64,000 bases of DNA, taken from the NCBI RefSeq assembly GCF_005222815.1, contig NZ_STGB01000001.1, forward strand, positions 1,426,001-1,490,000, written 5' to 3'. The notes beneath the pieces were generated by a model that searched no databases, was not told the DNA's origin, and was given only the letters and a program-made list of their open reading frames with translations. Of this stretch, positions 18,906-30,045 are shown one piece after another; positions within the stretch are counted from its first letter, which is position 1; each line of letters begins with the position of its first letter. Made by a program: the position numbers and the translations under genes. The stretch is from Roseomonas sp. AR75 (GTDB taxonomy: Bacteria; Pseudomonadota; Alphaproteobacteria; Acetobacterales; Acetobacteraceae).

Positions 18906-20258
18906 ATGTCCGCTGGCCTGCTGCTGCGCAACGCCGAGGTCGTCCTCACCATGGACGATGCGCGGCGCGAGCTGCGCGGCGGCTGGGTGCATGTGCTGGG
19001 CGATGCCATCGCCGCGCTTGGCGACGCGGCCACGCCACCGCCGAAGGCGGCGAAGGTGATCGACCTCGCCGGCCATGTGCTGATGCCGGGCCTCGTCAAC
19101 ACGCATCACCACATGTTCCAGAGCCTGACGCGCGCCCTGCCCGCCGCGCAGGACGCCGAGCTGTTCGACTGGCTTTCCGCGCTCTATCCGGTGTGGTCGC
19201 GCCTCACGCCCGATGCGCTGCGCATCGCGGCGACCACGGCGATGGCGGAGCTGGTGCTGTCCGGCTGCACCACGGCCTCCGACCACCACTACATCTTCCC
19301 CAATGGCTGCCGCCTGGACGACACGATCGAGGCGGCCGCAGCTATCGGCCTGCGCTTCCACGCGACGCGCGGCGCAATGAGCCTCGGCCAGTCGCAGGGC
19401 GGCCTCCCCCCCGATGCCGTCGTGGAAGACGAACAAGAAATCCTGCGCGACATGGAGCGGGTGGTGGGGCGGTTCCACGATCCTGCGCCGCGTTCGATGC
19501 TGCGCATCGGCATCGCGCCCTGCTCGCCCTTCTCGGTCACGAAGGAGCTGATGCGCGACGCCGCCGCCTTCGCCCGCGCGCGCGGCCTGCGCCTGCACAC
19601 GCATCTGGCCGAGAACGACAAGGACATCGACTTCACGCGCGAGCGCTTCCGCTGCACGCCCGCGGAATACGCCGAGGAGCTCGGCTGGGTCGGGCCGGAT
19701 GTGTGGCACGCGCACTGCGTGAAGCTCGATGCGCCCGGCATCGCGCTGTTCGCGCGCACGGGCACGGGCGTGGCGCATTGCCCCTGTTCCAACATGCGCC
19801 TCGCCTCCGGCATCGCGCCGATCCCTGCGATGCGCGCGGCCGGCGTGAAGGTGGGCCTCGGCGTGGACGGCTCGGCCTCCAACGACGCGGGGCATCTGCT
19901 CGGCGAAGCGCGGCAGGCGATGCTGCTGGCGCGCGTCGGCCACGGCCCCGCGGCCATGACGGCGCGGCAGGCGCTGGAGATCGCAACCCTCGGCGGCGCA
20001 AGCGTGCTCGGCCGCGACGACATCGGCGCGCTGGCGCCGGGGATGGCGGCGGACCTCGTCGCCTTCGACCTCGGCACGCTGGACCATGCCGGCGCGCATC
20101 ACGACCCCGTCGCCGCGCTGGTGTTCTGCACGCCGACGCGCGCGGCGCTTTCCGTCATCAACGGCCGGATCGTGCTGCGCGAAGGCCGCCTGGTGACGCT
20201 GGACGAACGCGCCCACGCCGCCGCGCACCGCGACGCCGCCAGGCGGCTTGCCGAGTAG
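18906..20258 (+). CDS. 8-oxoguanine deaminase (amidohydrolase superfamily)
   Basis: 450 residues. The metal-binding motifs of the TIM-barrel amidohydrolases are present: LVNTHHHMFQSLTRA, LRLHTHLAEN, WHAHCVKLD and GLGVDGSASND (catalytic Asp). The segments LYPVWSRLTPDA, LSGCTTASDHHY and TRGAMSLGQSQGGLPPD closely match my memory of the Pseudomonas 8-oxoguanine deaminase rather than guanine deaminase or cytosine deaminase. It converts 8-oxoguanine to urate, salvaging oxidised purines. The xanthine dehydrogenase genes at 37-41 kb act on related bases but are a separate operon. Confidence 0.83.
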   Translation: MSAGLLLRNAEVVLTMDDARRELRGGWVHVLGDAIAALGDAATPPPKAAKVIDLAGHVLMPGLVNTHHHMFQSLTRALPAAQDAELFDWLSALYPVWSRLTPDALRIAATTAMAELVLSGCTTASDHHYIFPNGCRLDDTIEAAAAIGLRFHATRGAMSLGQSQGGLPPDAVVEDEQEILRDMERVVGRFHDPAPRSMLRIGIAPCSPFSVTKELMRDAAAFARARGLRLHTHLAENDKDIDFTRERFRCTPAEYAEELGWVGPDVWHAHCVKLDAPGIALFARTGTGVAHCPCSNMRLASGIAPIPAMRAAGVKVGLGVDGSASNDAGHLLGEARQAMLLARVGHGPAAMTARQALEIATLGGASVLGRDDIGALAPGMAADLVAFDLGTLDHAGAHHDPVAALVFCTPTRAALSVINGRIVLREGRLVTLDERAHAAAHRDAARRLAE

Positions 20259-20305
20259 GCCCGGCCCGGCCACCCTGGGTGCAGGAACTCGGGAGGGGCC
20301 GCGTC

Positions 20306-21241
20306 ATGGCCGGCAAGCTGGACCGCAAGGTCGTCATCACCTGCGCCGTGACGGGCGCGATCCACACCCCCTCCATGTCGCCGCACCTGCCCGTGACGGC
20401 GCAGGAGATCGCGGATGCCGCGATCGGCGCGGCGGAAGCCGGCGCCGCCATCATCCACCTGCATGCGCGCGACCCGCAGGATGGCCGCCCCGACCAGACG
20501 CCCGAGGCCTTCGCTCCCTTCCTGCGCGTCATCAAGCAGCGCAGCGACTGCGTGGTGAACCTGACAACCGGTGGCGCCCCCACCATGACCATCCAGCAGC
20601 GCGTCGCCCCTGCCGCCACCTTCAAGCCGGAGGTCGCATCGCTGAACATGGGCTCGATGAATTTCGGCCTGTTCGGCATGCTCAACCGCTTCAAGACGTT
20701 CAAGCACCAGTGGGAGGCCGACTACCTCGCCAACAAGGACATCGTCTTCCGCAACAGTTTCGCCGACATCGAGTACATCCTGACCACCTGCGCCGAGAAC
20801 GACACCCGCTTCGAGTTCGAGTGCTACGACACGGCGCATCTCTACAACCTGAAGTATTTCCTCGATCAGGGCCTGGTGAAGCCGCCGCTGTTCATCCAGA
20901 CCGTGTTCGGCATCCAGGGCGGCATCGGCAGCCACCCCGAGGACGTGCTGCACATGAAGCGCACCGCGGACCGCCTGTTCGGCGACGCCTACAGATGGTC
21001 CGTGCTCGGCGCCGGCGCCTCGCAGCTTCGCGTGGCGGCAACGGCCGCGGCGATGGGCGGCAACGTCCGCGTGGGGCTGGAAGACAGCCTCTGGGCCGGG
21101 CCCGGCAGGCTCGCGGAGAGCAATGCGGAGCAGGTGCGGCTCGCGCGCCAGATCATCGAAGGCCTCGGCCTGCAGGTCGCGACGCCGGAGGAGGCGCGCG
21201 AGATCCTGAGCCTGAAGGGCGGCGACAAGGTCGCGTTCTGA
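20306..21241 (+). CDS. BKACE / 3-keto-5-aminohexanoate cleavage family protein
   Basis: A 311-residue TIM-barrel protein. KVVITCAVTGAIHTPSMSPHLPVT is split here by VTGA and the PxxPVT element; IIHLHARDP supplies the zinc ligands His51 and His53; GLEDSLW supplies the later Glu. BKACE enzymes condense a beta-keto acid with acetyl-CoA to give acetoacetate and a new CoA ester. Ribosome site GGGAGGGGCC precedes the ATG. It follows the deaminase by 47 bases and precedes an FAD dehydrogenase, so it may belong to a different catabolic step. The keto-acid substrate is unknown. Confidence 0.88.
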   Translation: MAGKLDRKVVITCAVTGAIHTPSMSPHLPVTAQEIADAAIGAAEAGAAIIHLHARDPQDGRPDQTPEAFAPFLRVIKQRSDCVVNLTTGGAPTMTIQQRVAPAATFKPEVASLNMGSMNFGLFGMLNRFKTFKHQWEADYLANKDIVFRNSFADIEYILTTCAENDTRFEFECYDTAHLYNLKYFLDQGLVKPPLFIQTVFGIQGGIGSHPEDVLHMKRTADRLFGDAYRWSVLGAGASQLRVAATAAAMGGNVRVGLEDSLWAGPGRLAESNAEQVRLARQIIEGLGLQVATPEEAREILSLKGGDKVAF

Positions 21242-21254
21242 ACCGCGCCGCATC

Positions 21255-22865
21255 ATGCGGCACGAGACGGACGCGCTGATCCTCGGCTCCGGTGCGGCGG
21301 GGCTGACCGCCGCGCTGACCGCCGCCGCTTCGGGGCTGCGCGTGACGGTGCTGGAAAAGACCGATCGGCTCGGCGGCACCAGCGCCATGTCGGGCGCCGG
21401 CACCTGGATCCCCGCCAACCACCACGCCGAGGCCGCTGGCATCGCGGACAGCGCGGAGGAAGCGCTCGCCTATATCCGCGCCGCCGCGCCGGAAGGTTGG
21501 GGCGAGCGCGAGGACCCGCTGTGGCAGCGCCTGGTCGAAGCCGGCCCGCAGATGCTGCGCTTGGTCGAGCGCAAATCGCCGCTGCGTTTCTCGCTGACGC
21601 CAGAAGGCGACCCGCTGCGCGACCTGCCCGGCGCCAAGAAGCGCGGGCGCATGCTCTCGCCCCTGCCGCTCAGCCGCTGGCGCGCGGGGCGCTTCGCGCT
21701 GCGCATCCGCAAATCCACCATCCCCGAACTCTTCACCTATCACGAGGCGGTGGAGACCGATCTCTACCACCATCCCTTTCGCACCGCGGCGCAGCTTTGG
21801 CTCCGCCTGCTGTGGCGTGTGCTTACCAACACGCGCGGCAAGGGGACGGCGCTGATCACCGGCTTGCTGCGTGGCTGCCTCGATGCCGGCGTGCGCATCG
21901 AGACGGAGGCGCATGCGCTGGAACTGACGCAGGAGGAAAGCGGCGAGGTCACCGGCGCGCTGGTGGAACAGCGCGGCGCGCTGCATCGCGTGACGGCACG
22001 ACGGGGCGTGGTGATCGCGACCGGCGGCTTCGAATGGGATTCCGATCGTCTGGCGGCGCACTTCCCCGGGCCCGTGGATTACCTCGGCAGCCCGCCATCG
22101 AACACCGGCGACGGGCACCGCATGGCGGAAGCGGCCGGCGCGATGCTGGACCGGATGGACCAGGCGACGCTGACGCCCTCCATCCCCACGCGCCTCTGGG
22201 GCCGCATCCTCGCGCGCCCCGTGCCGTTCCACACCGAGCCGAACGCGATCCTCGTCAACCGCCACGGCCTGCGCTTCGTCAACGAGCTGCGCTTCAACAT
22301 CGGCGAGTCGATGGATGCGCGCGACGCGGCCGGCGCGCCGGTGCACCTGCCCTGCTGGGTGATCAGCGATGCGCGGCTGCTGGATCGGCTGCCGCCCGCG
22401 CGCTGGGCGGCGCGGGCCGATCCCGCCTGGCTGCGCCAGGCTGGCAGCATCGCGGAACTCGCCGCGCTGATCGGCCTCGATCCCGCGGCGCTGGAAGAGA
22501 GCGTCGCGCGCTACAACGCAGCCTGCGCGGCCGGGCGCGACACGGAATTCGGCCGGCCCTCCGCCGCCGATGCCGCCGCCTCCGGCGACAAGCGCCGCCG
22601 CGGCGGGCTGGAGGCGATCACGCAGGCGCCCTTCCTGGCCATGCCCTTCAACCGCTCCATCCTCGGCACCAAGGGCGGGCCGCGCACCAATGAGAATGCG
22701 GAGGTTCTGCGCCCCGATGGCAGCGTGATCCCCGGCCTCTTCGCCGCCGGCGCATCCAGCGCGAACCCGATCGGCACGCGCGGCGTCGGCACCGGCACAA
22801 CGATCGGCCCCTACATGACCTGGGGCTATGTTGCGGGGCAGTCGCTCGCGCGGCGGAACACCTGA
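21255..22865 (+). CDS. FAD-dependent dehydrogenase (3-ketosteroid dehydrogenase/flavocytochrome c-like)
   Basis: 536 residues. N-terminal ADP-binding fold LILGSGAAGLTAALTAAA, then LGGTSAMSGAGTWIP, the typical flavin-contact loop of the fumarate reductase/KstD superfamily. A mid-chain RGVVIATGGFEWD and the C-terminal GAGASSANPIGTRGVGTGTT-like FAD site complete the family pattern. It starts 13 bases after the BKACE stop. The reaction is probably dehydrogenation or ene-reduction of a cyclic or acyl substrate. It ends convergently with the Dpp operon, one base away. Confidence 0.82.
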   Translation: MRHETDALILGSGAAGLTAALTAAASGLRVTVLEKTDRLGGTSAMSGAGTWIPANHHAEAAGIADSAEEALAYIRAAAPEGWGEREDPLWQRLVEAGPQMLRLVERKSPLRFSLTPEGDPLRDLPGAKKRGRMLSPLPLSRWRAGRFALRIRKSTIPELFTYHEAVETDLYHHPFRTAAQLWLRLLWRVLTNTRGKGTALITGLLRGCLDAGVRIETEAHALELTQEESGEVTGALVEQRGALHRVTARRGVVIATGGFEWDSDRLAAHFPGPVDYLGSPPSNTGDGHRMAEAAGAMLDRMDQATLTPSIPTRLWGRILARPVPFHTEPNAILVNRHGLRFVNELRFNIGESMDARDAAGAPVHLPCWVISDARLLDRLPPARWAARADPAWLRQAGSIAELAALIGLDPAALEESVARYNAACAAGRDTEFGRPSAADAAASGDKRRRGGLEAITQAPFLAMPFNRSILGTKGGPRTNENAEVLRPDGSVIPGLFAAGASSANPIGTRGVGTGTTIGPYMTWGYVAGQSLARRNT

Positions 22866-22866
22866 T

Positions 22867-24814
<1,948 letters not shown>

Positions 24815-24818
<4 letters not shown>

Positions 24819-25687
24819 CGACGCAATCTCGGATTGAACTGGTCGCGCAGCTGATCGCCCACCACGTTGATCGCCACGATCAGCACGATCAGCGCGATGC
24901 CGGGATACACCGAGATCCAGGTCCGGCCGCTCATCATGTATTGGAAGCCGTTGGCGATCAGCATGCCGAGCGAAGGCTCCGTCGGCGGCAGCCCGAGGCC
25001 GAGGAACGACAGCGTCGCTTCCAGCGCAATGGCGTTCGCCACCTGCACCGTGCCCACCACGATCAGCGGCGGCAGGCAGTTCGGCAGGATGTGGCGGAAC
25101 ACCACGCGGCGACCGGGCAGCGGCGTGGCGCGCGCCGCCTCCACATAGTCCTTCTGCCGCTCCGCCGTGGCGGCGCCATAGGCGGTGCGCGCGAAATAGG
25201 CGTATTGCGCCGCGACCAGCGCGATGATCAGCGGCACCTTCCCCTGCCCCAGCACCGCCACCAGCACCAGCGCCAGCAGGATCGCAGGAAAGGAGAGCTG
25301 CAGGTCCACCACGCGCATGATCGCGGTTTCCACCTTGCCGCCCGAATGCGCGGCCAGGATGCCGAGCAGCGCGCCGATGCTCATCGCCACCGCGCCGGCA
25401 GCTATCCCCATCTGCAGCGAGATGCGCAGCCCGTAGACGATTGCGGAGAACAGGTCCCTGCCCTGCGCATCCGTTCCCAGCCAATGCTCGTAGCCGCCGG
25501 AGCCGACGAAGCCCGGTGGCCGCCTGGCATCCATTAGGTCGAGATTCGCCAGGTCGTACGGGTCCTGCGGCGTGATCCAGGGCGCCAGCAGCGCCGCGGC
25601 GACGATCACCACCACCACCGCCAGCGCGATCACCGCGACCCAGTTCTCCCGGTACTCGTCCCAGAAGGCGCCGAAGGCCGCGGTCAT
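24815..25687 (-). CDS. dppC: Peptide-type ABC transporter permease (DppC-like)
   Basis: 290 residues. N-terminal helix (IALAVVVVIVAAALLAPW), then HWLGTDAQGRDLFSAIVYGLR, the DppC hallmark, and EAARATPLPGRRVVFRHILP as the coupling loop. The start at 25687 overlaps the dppB stop (ATGA); the longer reading in this frame is antisense or out-of-frame to dppB. Confidence 0.9.
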
Positions 25688-26661
25688 GCCGCGCGCCCCC
25701 CGCGCCGGAGCCGCGGATCGAGCAGCGCGTAGGTCAAATCCACGATCAGGTTGATGGTCACGAACAGGAAGGCCACGAGCACGAGGTAGCCGACCATCAC
25801 GGGCCGGTCGAGCGAGGTGATGGAATCGATGATCAGCTTGCCCACGCCCGGCCAGGAGAAGATCGTCTCCGTCACCACCGCGAAGGCGAGCGTGGAGCCC
25901 AGTTCCAGCCCGAACACCGTGACCAGGGGAATGGAGATCAGCCGCAGCACGTGGCGGCGCAGGATGGTGATCTCCGAAAGGCCGGCGGCGCGGGCGAACT
26001 TCACGGTATCGGAGAGCATCACTTCCCGCGTGCCGGCGCGCGACAGGCGGATCATCATCGCCAGCTTGAACAGGCTGAGGTTGAGCGCCGGCAGGATCAG
26101 GAACTGCAGCCCCTCCCAGGTCAGGAACGACCATTCGATGCCCAGCACCTCCACCGTCGGGCCGCGATTGCCCGCCGGCAGCCAGCCGAGATTCACCGCG
26201 AAGGTCAGGATCAGGATCAGCCCGATCCAGAAGGTCGGCACCGAGAAGCCCAGGACCGACAGCGCCATGATCCCACGCGAAAGCGGGCTGCGCGGCCGAT
26301 ACCCGGCGTAGATGCCGAGCGGGATGCCGATGAAGGCGCCCGCCAGCACCGCGGCGAAGGCCAGCTCGATCGTCGCCGGCAGGCGGCTGAACACCAGCTC
26401 CGTCACCGGGATGTTCAGCACGAAGGAGGTGCCGAGGTCGCCCCGCAGCAGCCGCCCCAGGAAGGCCAGGTATTGCTGCCAGAGCGGCAGGTCCAGCCCG
26501 TAGTGCCGTATCGCCTGCTCCCGGATGTCCTGCGTGGCGTCGGGCGAGATCAGCACGTCGATGGGATTGCCAATCGCGTATACGCCGACGAAGACCAACG
26601 CCGACATGGCCAGCATGACGATGGCGGCCTGCAACAGGCGTTGGATGATGTAACCGAGCAT
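25684..26661 (-). CDS. dppB: Peptide-type ABC transporter permease (DppB-like)
   Basis: 325 residues with six helices. MLGYIIQRLLQAAIV is a typical DppB opening; the large periplasmic loop contains YGLDLPLWQQYLAFL; the coupling loop is KFARAAGLSEITILRRHVL; ETIFSWPGVGKL follows. First gene of the leftward operon, divergent from its likely receptor gene 83 bases away. Confidence 0.91.
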   Translation of the reverse strand: MLGYIIQRLLQAAIVMLAMSALVFVGVYAIGNPIDVLISPDATQDIREQAIRHYGLDLPLWQQYLAFLGRLLRGDLGTSFVLNIPVTELVFSRLPATIELAFAAVLAGAFIGIPLGIYAGYRPRSPLSRGIMALSVLGFSVPTFWIGLILILTFAVNLGWLPAGNRGPTVEVLGIEWSFLTWEGLQFLILPALNLSLFKLAMMIRLSRAGTREVMLSDTVKFARAAGLSEITILRRHVLRLISIPLVTVFGLELGSTLAFAVVTETIFSWPGVGKLIIDSITSLDRPVMVGYLVLVAFLFVTINLIVDLTYALLDPRLRRGGRAA

Positions 26662-26680
26662 CCGCCCGAGTATCGGGGCA

Positions 26681-26710
26681 TGGACAGCGGGCGCAAGCCG
26701 TTCCTAGCAT
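26681..26710 (+). promoter_or_regulatory. Possible sigma-70 promoter of the peptide-binding protein gene
   Basis: TGGACA (26681-26686) and TAGCAT (26705-26710) are separated by 18 bases and lie 35 bases upstream of the rightward ATG. They fit the -35/-10 consensus reasonably for a GC-rich alphaproteobacterium. The promoter of the leftward dpp operon must be in the same 83-base gap but was not resolved. Confidence 0.4.
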
Positions 26711-26744
26711 GGGGGACGCAGGAAGCTCACGGGAGAACGGGACC

Positions 26745-28325
26745 ATGCGCCGCAAACTGCTCGCCTTCGCCGCCGCCTCTGCCCTGGTATCAGGCAGCGC
26801 CACGGCCCAGAACCTGACGATGGGCGTGATCGCCGGTCCGGAAAGCATGGACCCACACTACACCGCCACCGGCACCCATTCCGAGGCGCTGAAGCACATC
26901 TTCGACACGCTGACCAATTCCGGCGACCGGCTGCAGATCGAGCCGGGCCTGGCGGAATCCTGGCGCGTGGTGAACCCCACCACCTGGGAATTCAAGCTGC
27001 GCCGCGGCGTGAAGTTCCATGACGGCTCCGACATGACGGCAGAGGACGTCGCCTCCTCGATTCGCCGCATGCAGACCCTGTCGGGCCCGAATCCCACGCG
27101 GATCTATGTCCGCCGCGTGCAGGAAGTGCGGATCGTCGATCCCCACACGCTGCATATCGTCACGGATGGCCCGGCGCCGACCCTGCCGAACGATTTCATC
27201 CGTCTCTTCGTCACCTCCGCCCGCGCGACGCAGGGGCTGACGCCCGAGAACTCCAACGAGGCCTTCAACAGCGGCCGCGCCATCATCGGCACCGGCCCCT
27301 ATCGCTACGTCTCCTGGACGCCGCGCGAGCAGTTCACGGTGGAGCGCAGCGACAACTACTGGGGCGCCCGCCCGGCCTGGGCCCGCGTGGTGCGGCGCGA
27401 GATCAGCAACCCCGCCGCGCGCGTCGCGCAGCTTCGCACCGGCCAGGTGGACATGATCGTCCGCGTCCCTGCCGCCGACGTGCCGACGCTGGAACGCGAC
27501 CGCACGCTGACGGTGATGAAGGGCGAGACCGTCTATGTCTTCAACCTGGCACTGGACCAGCGGGAAAGCACGCCGCAGGTGACGGCGCGCGACGGCTCGC
27601 GCCTGAACGCCAACCCCTATCGCGATCCGCGCGTGCGGGAGGCGATCGACCTCGCCATAGACCGCCGCGCGCTGGCCGAAGTCGCGATGGAAGGCCTCGG
27701 CACGCCGCAGAGCCAGATGGTGACGCCCGGCATCTTCGGCTACAACCCGGCCATCACCATCCCCACCCCGAACGTCGCGCGCGCGCGGCAGCTTCTGGCC
27801 GAGGCCGGCTATCCCAACGGCTTCCGCATGGTGCTGAACTTCACCAACAACCGCCTGCCCGGCGATGCCGGCGTCGGCACCGGCATCACGCAGATGCTGG
27901 CGCGCATCGGGCTGGAGGTGCAGGCCGCCGGCCAGCCCGCCGCGGTGATCTTCCCCGCCCGCGCGCGCGGCGAGCTGTCCAACATCATGGCCGGCTGGGG
28001 CACGCTGACCGGCGAGGCGAACTACTACTACGCCGCCAATGCCCACACGAACGATCCGGCGAAGCGGCTCGGCGCCTTCAACTGGACCGGCTTCTCCAAC
28101 GCCGAGATCGACGCTCTGATCGAGCAGGCGAATGTCGAGCTCGACGACAAGAAGCGCGAGGAGCTGCTGCAGCGCATCGGCGCGCTGTTCACGTCGCAGC
28201 GCATCGCGATCCCGCTCGCCGCGGTGGGCTCGGCCTGGGCGATGCGGCGCGACCGCGTGACGCTGCGCGTCACCCGCGCCGATGAGGAGACCTATGCCTG
28301 GGACCTGACGCCGGTCCAACGATGA
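26745..28325 (+). CDS. dppA: ABC transporter peptide/opine-type substrate-binding protein (DppA/SBP_bac_5)
   Basis: 526 residues, the family's usual length. Sec-type leader RRKLLAFAAASALVSGSAT cleaved near TAQN. Family motifs: ESMDPHYTATGTHSEALKHI, LAESWRVVNPTTWEFKLR and VKFHDGSDMTAEDV; further on GTGPYRYVSW. Divergent from dppBCDF, so it is the presumed receptor for that importer. The stop overlaps the creatininase-like gene (ATGA), tying uptake to amide and peptide hydrolysis. The ligand is unknown: a modified peptide or amide is an inference. Confidence 0.9.
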   Translation: MRRKLLAFAAASALVSGSATAQNLTMGVIAGPESMDPHYTATGTHSEALKHIFDTLTNSGDRLQIEPGLAESWRVVNPTTWEFKLRRGVKFHDGSDMTAEDVASSIRRMQTLSGPNPTRIYVRRVQEVRIVDPHTLHIVTDGPAPTLPNDFIRLFVTSARATQGLTPENSNEAFNSGRAIIGTGPYRYVSWTPREQFTVERSDNYWGARPAWARVVRREISNPAARVAQLRTGQVDMIVRVPAADVPTLERDRTLTVMKGETVYVFNLALDQRESTPQVTARDGSRLNANPYRDPRVREAIDLAIDRRALAEVAMEGLGTPQSQMVTPGIFGYNPAITIPTPNVARARQLLAEAGYPNGFRMVLNFTNNRLPGDAGVGTGITQMLARIGLEVQAAGQPAAVIFPARARGELSNIMAGWGTLTGEANYYYAANAHTNDPAKRLGAFNWTGFSNAEIDALIEQANVELDDKKREELLQRIGALFTSQRIAIPLAAVGSAWAMRRDRVTLRVTRADEETYAWDLTPVQR

Positions 28326-29023
28326 GGATTGCGGACGCCAACTGGCAGGACGTCGAAGCCTACCTCACGCGTGACGACCGCTGCGTGCTGCCCTTCGGCA
28401 GCACGGAGCAGCATGCCGGCCTCTCGCTCTGCGTGGACGCGATCCTGGCGGAGCGCGTGGCGGTGGAGGCGGCGGAGCCGCTGGGCGTGCCGGTCTACCC
28501 CGCCATGCCCTTCGGCCTCGCACCCTACTTCGCCGCCTTTCCCGGTAGCGTCTCGCTGCGCGTGGAGACGCTGCTGGCCGTGGCGCGCGACCTGATCGAG
28601 AGCGTCGCCGCCTCCGGCTTCCGGCGCATCCTCCTCGTCAACGGCCATGGCGGCAACGCGCCGGTCGGCGCGCTCGCGCAGCAGATGATGACGGAGCGGC
28701 CCTCGCTCTCGATCAAGTTCCACAACTGGTACAACGCGTCGCGAACCTGGGCCGCGGCGATGGCCGCCGATCCCTCGGCCAGCCACGGCAACTGGTTCGA
28801 GAATTTTCCCTGGACGCGCCTGCCGCATGCGCCAGCGCCCGAAGGCCGCAAGGCAGCGGTGAACACCGCACTCATGAAGGCGTCGCCGCCCGCGAAGGTG
28901 CGGGAGATGCTGGGCGACGGCTCCTTCGGCGGACCGTGGCAGATGCCCGACGTGGTGACCCAGGCGATCTGGGACACCGGCGTCGCCGAGACGCGCGAAG
29001 CGCTGGAAGGACCTTGGCATTGA
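28322..29023 (+). CDS. Creatininase-family amidohydrolase
   Basis: 233 residues, near the family length (240-260). Metal-site motifs: LPFGSTEQHAGLSLCVDAILAE minus ends (E, H and D ligands) and LLVNGHGGNAPVG. Members hydrolyse cyclic or linear amides such as creatinine or formamides. Coupled by ATGA to the binding protein before it, and by TTGA to the reductase after it. The region after residue 150 (SHGNWFENFPWTRL) differs from creatininase proper, so the substrate need not be creatinine. Confidence 0.83.
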   Translation: MRIADANWQDVEAYLTRDDRCVLPFGSTEQHAGLSLCVDAILAERVAVEAAEPLGVPVYPAMPFGLAPYFAAFPGSVSLRVETLLAVARDLIESVAASGFRRILLVNGHGGNAPVGALAQQMMTERPSLSIKFHNWYNASRTWAAAMAADPSASHGNWFENFPWTRLPHAPAPEGRKAAVNTALMKASPPAKVREMLGDGSFGGPWQMPDVVTQAIWDTGVAETREALEGPWH

Positions 29024-30045
29024 GCGCCTCCGACCCGATCGTCATCTGGGGCGCCGGCGCCATCGGCGGCACGCTCGGCGCCTATTGGGCGCGCGCCGGG
29101 CATGACGTGCTGCTGGTGGACACGGTGAAGGAGCATGTCGAGGCCTGCCGCACGGCGGGCCTCGAGATCTTCGGCCCCATCGAGGAATTCCGCATCGTCA
29201 TCCCCGCCGTCACGCCGGAGGAACTGACCGGCACCTATTCGCGCATCGTGCTGGCGGTGAAGGCGCAGGCGACGAAGGTGGCGCTGCCCATGCTCGCGCC
29301 GCACCTGAAGCCGGACGGCTTCGTCTTCTCCGCGCAGAACGGGCTGAACGAGATCGAGATCGCCGAGGCCGTCGGCCCTCAGCGCACCATGGGCTGCTTC
29401 GTCAACTTCAGCGCCGACTGGCACGAGCCCGGCCGCATCCTGTTCGGCGGCCGCAGCGCCGTGGTGGTGGGCGAGATCGACGGCAGCATCCGCGACCGCA
29501 CCCGCGCGATGCACGACCTCTGCCGCATCTTCGAGCCGGAGGCGATCCTCACCGACGACATCTGGGGCTATCTCTGGGGCAAGATGTCCTATGGCGCGAT
29601 GCTGTTCGGCACCGCGTTGAACCACGATTCCATGACCGCCAACTTCGCCGATCCCGCGCGCTTCCCCGCCTGGCTGGCGCTGGGGCGGGAAGTGGTGGCG
29701 GTCGCGCTCGCCCGCGGCGTGACGCCCCGCGGCTTCGGCCAATACGACCCGATGGCCTTCGCGCCCGGCCGCGACCTGGCGGAAGCGCATCGCGCCGTGG
29801 ACTGGCTGCGCGACTTCAACGCGCCGAACGCAAAGACCCATTCCGGCATCTGGCGCGACCTGGCCGTGCGCAAGCGCAAGACGGAAGCCGGCGCGCAGCT
29901 CAACGTGGTGCCGAAGCTCGCCGCCGAGCTCGGCATCCCCACGCCGGCACTGAACGCCGTCGGCCGCCTGATCGCCGATATCGAGGAAGGCCGCCGCGAA
30001 CAGTCCGCCGAGACGTTCGGCGAACTGATGAAGGCCATCTCTTGA
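29020..30045 (+). CDS. Ketopantoate reductase-family (ApbA/PanE-like) dehydrogenase
   Basis: 341 residues. Rossmann start IVIWGAGAIGGTLGAYWARAG, then the LAVKAQATKVALPML segment and the family Lys/Asn region around FSAQNGLNEIE. The C-terminal helical domain has KMSYGAMLFGTALN. PanE itself is ~300 residues, so this is a family relative rather than a certain pantoate enzyme. The start is TTG inside TTGA, overlapping the creatininase-like stop; there is no nearby ATG that keeps the Rossmann motif. Confidence 0.78.
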   Translation: MSASDPIVIWGAGAIGGTLGAYWARAGHDVLLVDTVKEHVEACRTAGLEIFGPIEEFRIVIPAVTPEELTGTYSRIVLAVKAQATKVALPMLAPHLKPDGFVFSAQNGLNEIEIAEAVGPQRTMGCFVNFSADWHEPGRILFGGRSAVVVGEIDGSIRDRTRAMHDLCRIFEPEAILTDDIWGYLWGKMSYGAMLFGTALNHDSMTANFADPARFPAWLALGREVVAVALARGVTPRGFGQYDPMAFAPGRDLAEAHRAVDWLRDFNAPNAKTHSGIWRDLAVRKRKTEAGAQLNVVPKLAAELGIPTPALNAVGRLIADIEEGRREQSAETFGELMKAIS

